Assembly: GCA_963921425.1 (NCBI GenBank)
Contig: OY992837.1
Coordinates: forward strand, 21,220,630 to 21,284,629
Direction: 5' to 3'
DNA length: 64,000 nucleotides
From: Dryas octopetala
Lineage: Eukaryota > Streptophyta > Magnoliopsida > Rosales > Rosaceae
Shown here: piece after piece, positions 23,156 to 36,585 of the stretch
Numbering within the stretch: position 1 is the stretch's first letter
How the letters are laid out: each line of letters starts with the position of its first letter
Made by a program: the position numbers and the translations under genes
Notes under the pieces: generated by a model
Told to the model about the DNA's origin: nothing
The model's input: only the letters and a program-made list of their open reading frames with translations
The model's database searches: none

Positions 23156-24887
23156 TGAGGAATGATTCCCTTTTAGCGGGATCAATCACACTGACCTTAA
23201 TTAATTGCAAAAAACAACCTTTTAAACCTTGTATGACAACATGACACCAACGGTTCATTTGTCTTTCAAACTTCCCATTTGGTTATTAAATAAAATTTAA
23301 AAAGCTAACATAAGTAAAAAAAAAAATCTTTTTATTTAATAAAAATTTGTATTTCATGCACACTAAAACCATTTAAAACCAAAATTAAAAAACATAAAAA
23401 TGAAGAAACAACAAATAGTCAACCAAACCCCACCCCACTCGATGCATAGTCCCACCACCCATCCTTCCCCTGCTTCCGGCGCTGGCAAGTGCCCTTTTTC
23501 GGCGCCATCGGATTCGACTCCACCAAGGTCGTTCCTAAGATTTACGAGGCCCTGTGTGGAATTTAAAAATGAGGCTCTTATTATTGTATAACATATTTTT
23601 TTTCAACATATATATTAGATGCCTATTTGTAAGATTTAGTTACAATAAAATGCATTAGCATTAAGGTTAATGGAATTAGTCAACAACATTTACGAAGAAA
23701 AAAAAAACTATGTTTAATTAGTATTAAGTTAGAAAGCAAATGCAAACTTTAAGAAGTAATAAAATATTTGTACATTTCTTTAATAGTATTACAATATAAA
23801 AAAGAAAATCAATATGTTTGAAGTTAAGAATATAGAGCTAAAACATAATTTTGCTAACCCTAATAATATCAAATAAAGCATTGAATTAATTAACATACCA
23901 ATACATCTAAATAAAAAACAAAGAAAAATCCTAATTCAAAATGAAGAGTAAAATTATTTTTCTCGGGCCAAATATAAAACTTAGAAAATGATTCATTAAA
24001 GCCCAACGTTTTTTTTTTCTTCCTTCATCTTCTATGGTTAATTTAATTATTTCTAATTGGTTTGACATCAGATTATTAGTGCCAGTTGTGCCACGTTATT
24101 CCTTTTTGTAGGGCCTTGGTAGGTTTTTAACACACTAGTTGGAGATACATACCGGCCATAAGACAAATAATAACAAGTTTATTCCTTTTTGTAGGGCCTT
24201 GGTAGGTTTTTAACACACTAGTTGGAGACACATACCGGCCATAAGACAAATAATAACAAGTTATCTGTCTATTTCAGAGTTTAGTAAATAATAAATCATA
24301 TATAACATTGGTCCAAAATATGGGGCCTAAGCTTTTTATTGTGATGGATCCTGTGCGGTCGCACCACCTGCACCGCGTCAAATCCGACCCTGGACTCCAC
24401 CAGCCCCACCCTCTCTCAAGTTCCCATTTTGCAACAATTGAACAACTGTACTTAGAGTGTGTCTTGCAGAACAGCAGCGCAAGCAACAACTGAAAAATCG
24501 TATTAAATTTTTATGATATTTTTTTGCATTGAACTTGTGTATATTACTTTTTTATAGTTGTGAATATATTAACATTTCACAAGCAACATGTAAAGAAAAA
24601 CTATGGGAATTCCTTTGGTCTTTTATATAAATGTGGGTTGTCACTAAAATTTTAGCATCGACTGTTTGGCTCAATTATCATTTAGTTATGCACTTATGCG
24701 TGTTTTCTATTTTCGACTTTAAAACACTCTAAATACTAATATTATTATTATTATTATTATTTTATGATAGATAAATACATCGATAAAAGGCCAACTTATC
24801 CAGGTAAATTGTGCATAATAGCTATGTTGTAATTTATTTATATGAGGTAATTTTCGCACTCCATTTTTCTCTATCTACACTCCTTTA
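23156..24887. other. intergenic, no gene seen
   Basis: The stretch is AT-rich and has no supported gene. It holds an 83-bp tandem duplication, listed separately. Short frames near 23400 and 24300 show no recognisable protein. Confidence 0.5.
24096..24261. repeat. 83-bp tandem duplication
   Basis: Units 24096-24178 and 24179-24261 are identical except for one base (GAGATACATA against GAGACACATA). Such near-identity points to a recent duplication. Confidence 0.95.
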
Positions 24888-24895
24888 TTTATATA

Positions 24896-26006
24896 GAGTG
24901 CTGCTATTTGCACACCCTTTTTTTCTCTTTGCACACCCTTTCCTAAAAAAAAAAAAAAAAAACCTCAAGGGAAAAGACCCTTATACCCCATTTATTTTTC
25001 TTTTTGCACACCCTTCCTAAACAGAAAAAAAAAACACACACCCAAAAATCACACACCCCATCCCCCATCTCCCCCCCCCCCCCCGGTACACACTCCCTCA
25101 CCCACACACCCCATCCCCACCTCTCCTCTCTCCGGCACCACCTCTCCTCTCTCCGGCACCACCCCTCCCCTCCACCAAGCCTCAGCCCCGTCGCACCCTC
25201 CCTCCAGCCCACCTCCTTCCCCTCCACCCAACCCGACCTCTTCCCTCCCCTCCACCCAGCCCCGGCCCCACTCTCTCTCCTTCCCTCTCTCTCTTTCTCT
25301 GTTAACACACCCGCGCAGCACCTTCTGCACCACCCTGCTCGCAGCAGTACCACCACCGGACCTTCCTCGCGCGCAGGCCGTTCGGTAGTCATCCGCCGAA
25401 ACCGGCGGGTTCATTCGGTAGCCATCCGTCGAAGCTGTCAGTTTCGTTCGGCAGTCATTTGCCGAAATCATTAGTTTCGTTCGGTGGTTGTCTACCGAAC
25501 CAACCGCAGCGACAGAGAAAGGGAGGGAAGAGAGAAGGGAGAGAGGAGAGAGGGAAGGAGAGAGAGAGAGATGGAGGAGCCGAGGAGGGGCTTCCGGGCT
25601 GGTTGTGGTGGCTGTTTTGGGGGTGCTGTGGTGATGGTGCATGCGGAGAGAAAGGAAGATGGTGGTTAGTGGTGGCGCGCGGTGGTGGTGCTGCGAGGAA
25701 GGTGGTGCTGCGCGCGGTGGTGATTGGGCGAGTGGAAAGGAGAAAGGGGCTGCCGGGCTTGGAAGGAAAAAAAAACAGAGGGCTGCGTGGGTGGGTGGGT
25801 GTGGTCGGGTGAGGGAGATGAAGGGGGGTGTGTGTGGCTGGGTGTGTGTGTTTTTTTTTGTCTGTTGATGGGGTGTGCAAAAGAGAAAAAATGGAGTTGG
25901 GGTGTGTTGGGTGAGGGTGAGTGTGTCTTTTCCTTTAATTTTTTATTGTTTTTTTACAAAAGGGTGTGCAAAAAGAAAAAAAAAGGGTGTGCAAATAGCA
26001 GCACTC
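24896..26006. mobile_element. foldback element, family A copy 2
   Basis: The ends GAGTGCTGCTATTTGCACAC are exact inverted copies of each other, and the 8-bp sequence TTTATATA flanks both sides (24888-24895 and 26007-26014). The left half is rich in C and T, the right half in G and A, and a four-unit 33-bp tandem repeat sits at the centre. No transposase is present. It is the better preserved of two copies lying about 1.7 kb apart. Long open frames inside come from base composition. Confidence 0.85.
25379..25510. repeat. 33-bp tandem repeat, four units
   Basis: Units start at 25379, 25412, 25445 and 25478. Each opens with TTCGGYRG and contains a CCGAA or TCGAA about 14 bases later, so every unit has its own small inverted repeat and could form a hairpin. 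Because 33 is a multiple of three, all six frames repeat every 11 codons. No product is claimed. Confidence 0.85.
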
Positions 26007-26014
26007 TTTATATA

Positions 26015-26390
26015 TTATATTTTTATATGTTTTAATTAGTTGTAGTTCCAAGTTTACCCTTACACAGGTTTTCTAAACTTCATCTTCTTTCCAAAACAAT
26101 TCCTTTTCCGTTCTATGACTCTTTCTCTCATCTAGATCACCAGCCAAACTTATTTACAGGGACAAACACATCTATAGTCTCCCAACTCAACTATATTATT
26201 TCAATCATGTCCACCAAATTCATCCCTAATTTTATATGTGATAAGATTCACCACAATAATTAAGTACAACGAGTCAGGACTTGGAAGCCACGGACAAGAG
26301 GGATCCCAACTATATAGAGTAGTTCATACACCCAAATGCAGAAAACAAACTTTCACCTTCTCTAGTTTTCTTTTATTTTTCTTGTCTTTT

Positions 26391-26421
<31 letters not shown>

Positions 26422-27527
26422 GGATAACCAGTACTATAAACTGAACTAAACTCTATGGACAAAGAGCATCATCACATGGTAGGAGTGCATTTCAAACTTT
26501 TACATATTAGATCTACAAAAAAAATTCTTGGTGGATACTCATTGGTAGTTGATGGTGTTTACATCCTCAAAATCCAAAACAGCCAGAGAGCTGTTAAATC
26601 CACATAGAGAAAACTTTGTATGAACCTCAAATAAGTAGAAAATATATACTTTGGGTGTGAATTGGTTAGGTATTTGTATGAAAGAAATAGGCAATTTTTA
26701 ATGAAGATGAAGTTTTTTAGGAAAAGTTGACTAAGGGTAAATTAGAGATTTTAACTCATACAATTATTTTAAAAAATATTAAAAAAAATAGAAGTGCAAG
26801 TGGAGAAAAATGAAGTGGAAAAATGACTTCCCCATTTTTTTTTTTTGGGGCAAATGGACTTCCCCATTTATATTGCATAAGTACATAATAGTCCAGATGG
26901 TGATGATTATACTAATAATAATAGATGGCACCAACCGGTGACTTTACAAAATATTCAATTAATTGTGGACTGAGACAGACATGCATTTATGTGTTTGTTT
27001 GCCTGCTCCTCCGAGTCGGACTATATAGTGCATATATATGAATGAATATCCCACAACCCTAAATATATATAAGATAATGCTTATCAATCTCGACAAAAGT
27101 AGGGAATCTATATATATAGCTAGATTACATCTGGAGTGGTGATTTACACAATACTACGATCCTAATCCTGAGCAGAACATACCCGCAGTGGGCTAAAGAC
27201 AAATTAAGTTTATTTATATAATGATGATATGCTTGTTAATTTAGCAGTGACACCATTCACCAGAAGGCATAAGCCACACTGATTAAAATATCGTGCAAGT
27301 AATGATGAAGACTGAACAGAGTAAGGAGCAGGTAATGATGTTAGGTGGTGAATTACTGACTTGGACAAATCATATATATGAGATCAGCTAAGGGCCTAAG
27401 GCTGACTCCTCATTAGTTAATTATACGTGCCTACTGACCAGTGAGTCAGTGAGCACCTTGTAAATGTCATTTTTTCATCCAATAGTAAATGAGTTAAAGA
27501 TTACAATAAATTGCGATTCTCATTGAT
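26015..27527. other. intergenic, no gene seen
   Basis: AT-rich sequence with a TTG microsatellite at 26391-26421. Nothing else is supported. Confidence 0.55.
26391..26421. repeat. (TTG)n microsatellite
   Basis: About ten uninterrupted TTG units. Confidence 0.95.
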
Positions 27528-27534
27528 ATAATAA

Positions 27535-27945
27535 AAAAAGTTTTTTTATATTTTATTCACATGTACTTTGAGCTCGATCTCACTTCATCACTTAAAAAAA
27601 AAATTATGTCAATTAATTTACCACCTGAATTAGAAATTCGTTGCAATATACCACCTTTGACTCATTTTGTTTAAACTTTTATTAAAAATAAGAGTGTTTT
27701 GCCTCAAGTTCCTATTGTTAGAAAAAATAATTTTTTTACACTTTATTTGCTTTAATACAATAAAAAACTAACTTATAAAGACCAAAATACTCTTATTTTT
27801 AACAAAAATTTAGACAAAATGAACCATATGTGGTATATTGCAACAAATTTTTAATTAAGATGGTAAATTGACACAATTTTTTGTTTAGGTAGTGAAGTGA
27901 GATTAACCTCAAAGTTCAGATGAATAAAGTGTAATAAAACTTAAA
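27535..27945. mobile_element. small foldback element (MITE-like)
   Basis: The left arm, containing TTTATTCACATGTACTTTGAG and CTCACTTCATCAC, returns inverted near 27885-27945. Arms are about 170 bases. The internal wording is related to the arms of the Mutator-like element at 8748-10403 (a CACTTCACCACC segment). There is no coding capacity and the ends are approximate. Confidence 0.6.
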
Positions 27946-28372
27946 TAAATATTATTTTTCCTCTTGCAACTTGCTAATTTAATTGCAATCATCAACTCGT
28001 TGCCTACTCCTAGCTTAAATAAATACTAGCTTTAGCACCAACTAGAACACCATATATATATTTCACAATAAAGATGCTAGTTATCTTCTCCAGTTTACTT
28101 TCTCATTCGAACCTTCTTTCTTATTATTATAATTATGCAAAGTAGTTTCATGATTGAAACCATTTATGTTTTAGTATATTTCTAAAAAATCATCTCTGAA
28201 AAAAATCAACCAAATCGAAATCGTTTGGTCATATAACTGTCATCAAATAAACAAACAGTGAGTCTAATTGTTACAAAAATCATAAATTTATTTGATAACA
28301 GTTACATAACCAAATGATTATTGATTTGGTTGACTGTTTGCAAAGATGATATTTATATGGTGATTTAAAAAA

Positions 28373-29242
28373 AAATTATTTACTATTCCACCCCTTGAAA
28401 GTAACTTCAAGTTTAAATTCACTCCTTAAGGTTTATTTTGGATCATATTATTCTCTGAAACTAATTTTCGTGTATCACTTTAGCCATTTCATATTTTTAC
28501 AAACTTTGAAAATTAATTAAAAATAGCTTCGAATTTAGAAAAATACACGAAAAATTCCTACGGACTCGTCTTGACTAGTATTAATTTACTATGGGGTCAA
28601 ATTACCAATATTTTATCCGAGTGTTTTCAAAAAATTAAAATACTCTAGACTTTTTGAAAATTTATAAGATAATCTGCCGAACTCCAAAAAATACGAGGTT
28701 TGCACCGTTGGTCTTCTAAACAATAACACTACCTTTCTTGTAAACACTTGCTACCCAAAAGACCTCTTAATCTTAGAGGAAAATAAATTTCCCTTTATAA
28801 AATATATTCTAGAAAAATTCTAGAATTTTCGTAAAGTCTCGGAAGAATTCTCTAAAATAGGTTTTTGATAATTTTCAAAATATTTTTGAGAATTCATCCG
28901 AGACTTCACGGAAATTTTAGAATTTTTATAAAGGAAAATTCATTTTAATTTTCTAAAAATAAATTTGGACTTCCCAATTTTTCTGGAAAGTTTCAGAGGA
29001 AAAATTGGTAATTTTATCCCATAGTAAATTAGAAAGTCAAGACAAGTTCGTAGGAATTTTTCGTGTATTTTTCTGAGTTCGGAGCTATTTTTTAATTAAT
29101 ACCCAAAGTTTGTAAAAATAGAAAGTGGACAAAGTGATACACGAGAATTAGTTTCGTGGGGTAATATGATACAAAATAAACCTTAGGGAGTAAAGTGAGA
29201 CTTGAAGTTACTTTAAGGAGCAAACTAGCTAGTAAATAAGCC
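28373..29242. mobile_element. foldback element, family E copy 2
   Basis: It has the same inverted arms as the element at 12871-13726, with the centre in the opposite orientation. The 9-bp sequence TTTAAAAAA flanks both sides (28364-28372 and 29243-29251), a length typical of Mutator-like elements, though the motif is simple enough to occur by chance. No transposase gene is present. Confidence 0.7.
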
Positions 29243-29251
29243 TTTAAAAAA

Positions 29252-30825
29252 TGAACGGTTCTGATTATGAGACATCACTACGAAATGAGAATAATAATAA
29301 AAAAAGTAAAAAAAAAAAAAAGATAAATTGAGAAAAGTAGCTAGCATTTCTCTTTGACAATAGTGTTACCATTTTCTTCTCCCGTACTTTCTTTCTTTGT
29401 TTCTTTCTTTTTGAAATTAAAATTTGTATGGTTTTATATTTGGCTTTCTTCTCGTCCCTTTCTAAAACTAGGAAAATGTTGCCTTGCAGTCTTGCCAGGT
29501 GTCTCTTACTTAGCTTCATTGCAAGAGATAAGTGGAAAGAAACGAAGATTTGGTTTGAGGTTTTGGCCTATAGAACTAGAGTTTTTCTATTATGTTAAAT
29601 AATTACTATATGTCATAAACTTAAGATGTTTGAAAATTGATTAATAATGTATACCAAATTAACACTAAAAGACCCGACTGACTGATTGATAACATAAAAG
29701 ACTTATATTATCCTATTGTAAATACAACAAATTTACAATTTTAATAGTCTGTTGTCATATTATTTGATAAAAGAAAATAGTTAAGCTGAAACTAATACAT
29801 TTGTATACTTTTTATATTATTCTTCTATGTACATGGATATTTGGATTTTGTATACTTTTTATATTATTCTTCTATGTACATGGATATTTGGATTTATGAT
29901 TGTAAATAGTGGATAATGGTCTTGTTTAGAAACTCCATGTCTCATATTTGTTCTTAACCAGAAGAAGATGGGGATGTAAAGGAAGTGGACTTGGGGCAAA
30001 TGATGTCACTGTCTACCATTTCAAATTTCTTGTACAATTTCAGGTGCTATTGGCACTGCTTCTTAGAAAGCACATTCACATCGTAGTACTTTTAAAAGTA
30101 GCACTTTCTATTAGTAGCGTTTCTACATAAAAGCAGTTTGTCATTTGGTTGTCAACATAAAATTATTTTTACCTAATACAAAAGTCCTTTTAATGACATT
30201 TGGCTGGCTGCTCAAAAGAAAAAAGTACTTTTTTTTTTAATTTTATAAATTTTTGTTATCATCATACATAATAAAATGATTACAAAATAAGATTGAGCAC
30301 TAGAAAAATTTAAAAATTCGTAAATGAAAATAAAAGATAACTAATAACTTAAAAATTATACTAAATCAAACTGTGATGCATAAGGATGAGATTGCCATGA
30401 GTTGAATCAAGCCAGCATTGGCTTTACTATCCATATATAAGGATGAGATCTGCTATACAAACAAATGATTGATATGTCATTTCATCCTATGTATCTCTTG
30501 TAATTGTAATGCATGAGGTTCTTGTATTGGCCTTGTAATAGAGCATCTAGTTTTGTTCTGTGGGTTTTTTTTTTTTTTTGTCTGTCTCATTTGCATAGAG
30601 TATCCTGCCATACCCCACTTGGATAATCCAAGTTATAGGATCATTAAAAGCAAAGCTTAGCCTAATCATGTTGCAGGCATCACTTTTCTTCTTATCGTAA
30701 GAATGGGAAGGAGATTTTATCTCCGTAGTGCTAGATCAATGTATACCATAATTTAGTTATCCCTTTTGAACCTAGATTTTGGGATCTCTAGTCAACTAGG
30801 TTGGGTTTCCATTATAGCTCCTCTT
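29252..30825. other. intergenic plus probable 3' end of a decayed Copia element
   Basis: No gene is supported. A perfect 47-bp tandem duplication lies at 29801-29894. From about 30350 to 30825 the sequence is probably the 3' noncoding part and LTR remnant of the minus-strand Copia element, because its RNase H frame ends at 30826. LTR borders could not be set. Confidence 0.45.
29801..29894. repeat. 47-bp tandem duplication
   Basis: Units 29801-29847 and 29848-29894 are identical by eye, so the duplication is recent. Confidence 0.95.
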
Positions 30826-33800
30826 TTACAAGGGCTTTAGTCTCATTCCCCTTGATAATCTATAAACTTGCTCTCTATTTAAACCTTTTGTAAACGGATC
30901 CGCTAAATTATCTCTTGACCTCAAATAGTCAATGGTTATAATACCACTAGAGAGCAGTTGTTTTACGGTGTTATGTCTGTGATGTATATGTCGAGACTTA
31001 CCGTTATATATGTTACTTTGTGCCCTTCCAATTGCTGACTTACTATCGCAATGTATACATATAGCGAGCACATGCTTAGGCTAACATGGAATATCCTCTA
31101 AGAAATTTTGAAGTCACTCGGCTTCTTCTCCTACTTTATCCAAAGCTATGAACTCAAATTCCATAGTGGATCTAGCAATACACATTTGCTTGGTAGATCT
31201 CCATGATACAACTGTGCCTCCAATCGTAAAGACATATCCACTTGTGGATTTCGAGTCTTTAGTGTCTGATATCCAATTGGCATCACTATAGCCCTCAAGT
31301 ACGGCAGGATATCTTGTATAATGCAATCCAAAATTCTTAGTGTATCTCAAATATTTAAGTACCCTAATTATAGCCTTCCAATGATCCTTTCTAGGATTAC
31401 TTGTATATCTACTAAATCTATTAACTGATTAGGCTCTATCAAGTCTAGTGCAGTTCATAAGATACATTAGACTTCCAATGATACAGGCGTATTCTACTTG
31501 TGATATACCTTGACCATTATTCTTCATAAGATGAAGATTTGTGTCATAAGGTGTTTGTACAGGACTAGTATCATACTTGTTAAACTTATCAAGTATTTTC
31601 TCAATGTAGTGTGATTGAGACAAGACTAATCCATCAGATGTTCTTGAAATTTTAATTCCTAGAATCACAACTGCAACACCCATATCTTTCATGTCAAAAT
31701 TATTGGTTAGCATTTTCTTGGTTGACTTAATCATGCCAATGTTACTACCCATACTCAACATGTCATCTACATAGAGACAAACAATGACAAACCCATCTTA
31801 AGTGTTCTTAGTGTACACACACTTGTCACACTCATTTATCTTAAAACCATTTGACATCATAGCTTTATCGAATTTCAGATGCCATTGTTTCGGTGCTTGC
31901 TTTAAGCCATACAAAGACTTAACAAGCTTACACACCTTCTTTTCTTGACCAGGAACACTATAGCCTCTAGGTACGTTGTTCCATGTATATTTTCTCATCT
32001 AATTCACCATTTAAAAATGTCGTCTTGACATCCATTTGATGTATTTCTAAATTGTGCAATGCTACTATTGCAATCAGCATTCTGATAAATGTTATTTTTG
32101 TAACTGGTGAGTATGTGTCAAAGTAATCTAAGCCTTCATTTTGCTTATATCCTTTTACAACAAGTCTTGCTTTATATTTATCAATTGTTCCATCAACCTT
32201 CATCTTCCTCGTGAAAATCCACTTATAGCTCAAAGACTTATTTCCTAGGGGAAGATCCACCAATTCCCAAGTATGATTATGTAAGATGGAATCAATTTCA
32301 GAATTAATAGCCTCTTTCCAACGCGGTGCTTCAAGAGAAGACATCGCTTCTTTATAAGTATGAGGCTCATTTTCTAATAAATAAGTTAGAAAATCCGGAC
32401 CATAAGAATTAGACATTTTCGCTCTCTTGCTCCGTCTAGGTTCAAAGTTGGGTTCTTGTCCATCGGACTCTGGGTCTACATTATTTTGATGGCTTTGGTT
32501 TTTATTATTCACAGTATCATAAGTTCTTTTAAGAGAACTTTTTTCTCGTGCTTCTTTATAAGGAAATGCATTTTCAAAGAAAGATGCATTCCTTGATTCA
32601 ATGATCGTGTTCACATGTACATCTGGGATATCAGATTTATGTACAAGGAAACGATATGCACTGTTGTTAATTGTATAACCAATAAAGATATAGTCAATGG
32701 TCTTGGGTCCTATTTTAACCTTTTTAGGTTCTAGGATTGCCACCTTAGCTAGACACCCCCACACTTTGAGAAATTTATAGGATGGTTGTTGACCTTTCCA
32801 TAATTCATATGGGGTTTTTTCTAACTTCTTATGAGGCAACTTGTTGAGAATATAATTTGCAGAAAGTATTGCTTCCCCCCACAAGTTCTGAGGTGCTCCA
32901 AAACTTAACAAGACATCATTCATCATTTCTTTCAAAGTACGGTTCTTGCGCTCAACAATACGTACCATTTTGTTGAGGTGAATAAGGTGCAGTAGTTTGG
33001 TGAATAATCCCATGTTGGGCACAAAACTCACAAAAGGGTGATTCATATTCACCACCCCTATCGATCACTTCTTAATACTTTATCTTTCGATATGCTAAGT
33101 TGATTCTCAACTTCAATCTTATAATGTTTATAACATTTCAATCGCCTCATCTTTGCTTAGCAAATACACATGACAATATCTTGTACAGTCATCAATAAAA
33201 GTAATAAAGTACTTTTTCCCACCTCTAGTTTGTATAAATTGTAAATCACAAATATCAGTATGAATTAAATCTAAAGGTTCACTAAATCTCTCAATAGAAT
33301 GAAATGATGTTCTAGTTAGCTTTGCTTCAACACAAGTTTCACACTTAGTATTAGAGTCGATAAAACACTTAGGAATTAGATCCATGTTAATTAATTTACA
33401 TATTGTATCAAAATTAACATGGCCTAGTCTACGATGCCAAACATTAGATGACTCAAGCATATAAGTAGAACTAACTGTGTTATTATTATTAACTTTTGGT
33501 ACAACAGTCATTACATTCAATTTGAACAGACCATTATTCAAGTACCCTTTCCCCACATACATCCCATTCTTAGTAAGTACAAACTTGTCGAACTCAAACA
33601 CCAACTTGAAACCATTCTTGCTCAAAAGAGATTACGAAACTAAGTTCTTTCAGATGTCAGGAACATGGAGCACATTGTTGAGAGTAACCTCCTTGCCATA
33701 TGTCATTTTCAAAATCACTTTCCCTTGGCCTTCAACCTTTGAGGGGAAGGAATTACCCATGAACAGTTGCTCTCCATCAAGCCCATGATAATTGGTGAAC

Positions 33801-34330
33801 ATCTTCCTATCAGCACATACTTGACGAGTGTCCACCCACCATTGTTTGATGTTTCCCACTAAGTTAACCTCAGAGACGACTGCAGCAAGATTCATATATG
33901 AAAAATCATTGGAAATCCTATCTTCCTCGGTTATAATCGCCTCATTTCCTTTGCCTTTCTTTTTGGAGTTTCCTTTACCTTTGCCACTCCTACGGTCTTT
34001 AGCACGATGGCCTGTCTTATTGCAATTGAAGCACTTGCCCTTGAACTCCTTGGCTTTCTTGAAGTTTCCTTGACTTATCCCTTCCCCAGAATGCTTCCTC
34101 TTTTTGCTATTCTTTGGCCCATTCTCCACTATGTTTTCCTTAGCCTCCATGGAAAATCCTATCTTGTCAGATCGGCGATTATCATTTTCAATCCTCAATC
34201 ACACGATCAGATCTTCAAGCCCTAACTCTTTGCGCTTATGCTTTAGGTAGTTCTTGAAATCTTTCCAGGACGGCCACAATTTCTCAATTACAGCAGTGAC
34301 TTGAAAAGACTCAGGAAGCACCATATCCTC
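30826..34330 (-). pseudogene. decayed Copia retrotransposon gag-pol
   Basis: Read on the minus strand the domains follow Copia order, in broken frames. The gag end has a zinc knuckle CFNCNKTGH whose last cysteine is replaced by arginine. The protease region has WWVDT, but the next residues of the active site are altered. Then come the pre-integrase HRRLGH segment (33128-33625), the integrase with NYILNKLPHKKLEKTPYELW, reverse transcriptase pieces, and RNase H ending in NLADPFTKGLN (30826-31071). Many stops and shifts separate the frames, so no full protein can be made. No intact LTR pair was found. The 5' side stops abruptly near 34330, where Harbinger sequence begins. Confidence 0.85.
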
Positions 34331-34657
34331 TGCATGGTGGTTGGATAAGTCATGTCAAGTCAGATATTCGATTCTAAAACCTTTATTTCATTTCACTAAC
34401 ATAAAACAAGAAAATTAAACACAACACGATACGATACAAAATGACAAACACAAACATGCACACAAAGGTGCTTTATGAGAAACTCGATATAAAAAAAAAA
34501 AATGCAACACACATAAACGACAAACACAATTGACACACATAAAACATCGATGTTCAACGATGGCATCGTGCGTGAGCGCGACTTCCTTGGTGTATCCAGA
34601 AGTGTTTTATCATATCTTTCTTTAAACGATCTTGGATCACCCTTGACCTAATTAACC

Positions 34658-35938
34658 TCATTTGAGAAAGTCTTTCCACCACATGATGTGGACGATAACC
34701 ATCACCTCCGCCCCTAATAAAGTTTCATATCGTGACACAGCTCGGGCGGTCCTTTCCTCAACATGATCGACATCATCATCTGATTCATCATCTTCGTTTT
34801 CTGGCCGCTCATTTTCAATGATCATATTGTGCATAATTATGCACGTCTTCATAATATAACCGAGATCATTAAGGTTCCATCCTTTGGCGGGTTTTTTAAG
34901 AATCTCCCATCTCGCCCTCAGAATCCCGAAAGCCCTCTTAACATCTTTCCTGTAGGACTCCTGATACCTTGCAAATAGTTTATTAGCGTCTCTTACCGGA
35001 TTCGATATTGTTTCGATCAACGTGGCCCATTTGGGGTAAATCTAATCCACTAGATAATACCCCATTGTGTACTCATTCCCATTGACTTTGTATCTTACTT
35101 GAGGTTTGCGCTGCTGCTCTTTGGCATCAAAAAGATGCAAGCCATCTAAGACGTTAATGTTGTTGTTGCTCCCAGGCCAACCAAAGTTGGCATGCCAGAT
35201 CCACGTGTGATACTCGACAACTGCCTCGAATATCATTGTTGGGGTGTGATAATGCCCCTGATATGTCCCCTAATGTCCCATAGGGCAATTCCTCCACTCC
35301 CAATGCATACAATCTAGACTCCCGAGCATGCCTAGGAATCCTAGTTTGTTGGCCCTACGCAACAGCCGTTGAAGATCAACAACTATTGGGGTGCGGAGGT
35401 ATTCCACTCCATATATCTCTGGCATCACTCTCATGAACCTCTTTAAAGACTGCAGCACCGTGCTTTGGGCAATCTAGAATCCTTCGTCTGGTGCATCAGC
35501 TGAGTACCCAACGGAGAGCATTTTCATGACTGAAGTCACCTTCTGCTCCGACGTGCATCCCCATTTTCCAATAGCATCTTGTCTTTGTTGGAAGTAGTCA
35601 TCATGGTTGCACACATCTTGGAGCATCTTTGGGAATAGAGATTTATGCATTCGATAGCGCCGACGAAACATATCGTCAGTAAATCTGGTGTCATGAGTGA
35701 AGTAGTTGCTCATTATAAGATTGTGGCCAACTTCTCGATCTCAATGTATTTGGCGTCTTGGGTTTGATGTGCCTTTTCGGCGTGATTCTTCATTTTGTTG
35801 TGGATAAGCAGTTGCAGCACCCATGACACACACCGTCGTGAGATTTGTGATTTGTTGACGAAATAGCACCATTTGATTCAAGAATATCTCATCATCTGAG
35901 TCATCGAACTTGTTGTCGAACTCGTTGGTAAAAGACAT
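34658..35938 (-). pseudogene. PIF/Harbinger DDE transposase, inactivated by point changes
   Basis: A single frame runs from ATG at 35938 (MSFTNEFDNK) to 34658. It is broken only by in-frame stops at 35741-35743 (TGA), 35474-35476, 35270-35272 and 35042-35044 (TAG). There is no frameshift. The first catalytic aspartate is present in GSLDCMHW (codon 35312-35314). The second position reads N in GSNNNINVLD (35159-35161), where the first copy has D. The third reads K in DVKRAFGILRARW (34937-34939), where the first copy has E. It could therefore not cut DNA even if the stops were read through. Confidence 0.85.
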
Positions 35939-36585
35939 ACTAAAAATCAGTGTGATTGAACCGTATGAAAGTGAAATAAAAAAAAAACAATCAAAGATAG
36001 AGGTACATGTGATTGGTAGAAGACATTCATCATATTTATAGAGGTACATGTGGAATCAAAGATAACAATCCAACGAACTAGATTAAAAGTGAAATTTAAT
36101 AGAATCAGAATCTTATCATCTTGGAAACATAAACGTTTCAGAAGCAAGCTTATCATCTAGGAAACGTAAAGGAATCTGATGCTTGTTCATTGTCTTGGAA
36201 ATGTTAAAGGATTCAGAATCTCATCATCTTGTCATGTTAAAGGAATCTAATGGTTGCTCATTGTCTTGGAAATGTTAAAGGATTCAGAATCTCATCATCT
36301 TGTCATGTTAAATGAATCTGATGCTTGCTCATTGTCTTGGAAATGTTAAAGGCATAAAAATCTTATCATTTTGTCATGTTAAAGGAATTCGATGCTTGCT
36401 CATGACTTGGAAATGTGACATTTAATAATAGGATAATTTATTAAAATTTATAAAAGTACAAGACAAAGAGTACACACATATTCATACAACACACACTTAA
36501 ATAAAATAGACGACAAATATAATTAAAATGCACACTTAAATAAAGTAGACGACAAATATTTTTAAAGCGCACTTGAAAATACATT

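Noticed and set aside
22200..23185. Several overlapping frames of 100-200 codons on both strands
   Set aside because: They are made of RERERE and SLSLSL runs from CT/GA microsatellites.
25379..25510. CRISPR-like array
   Set aside because: Units are directly joined with no unique spacers, in plant nuclear DNA.
24943..25880. Frames of 140-200 codons in the foldback element
   Set aside because: Composition-driven proline and glycine text, open on both strands at once, within an inverted repeat.
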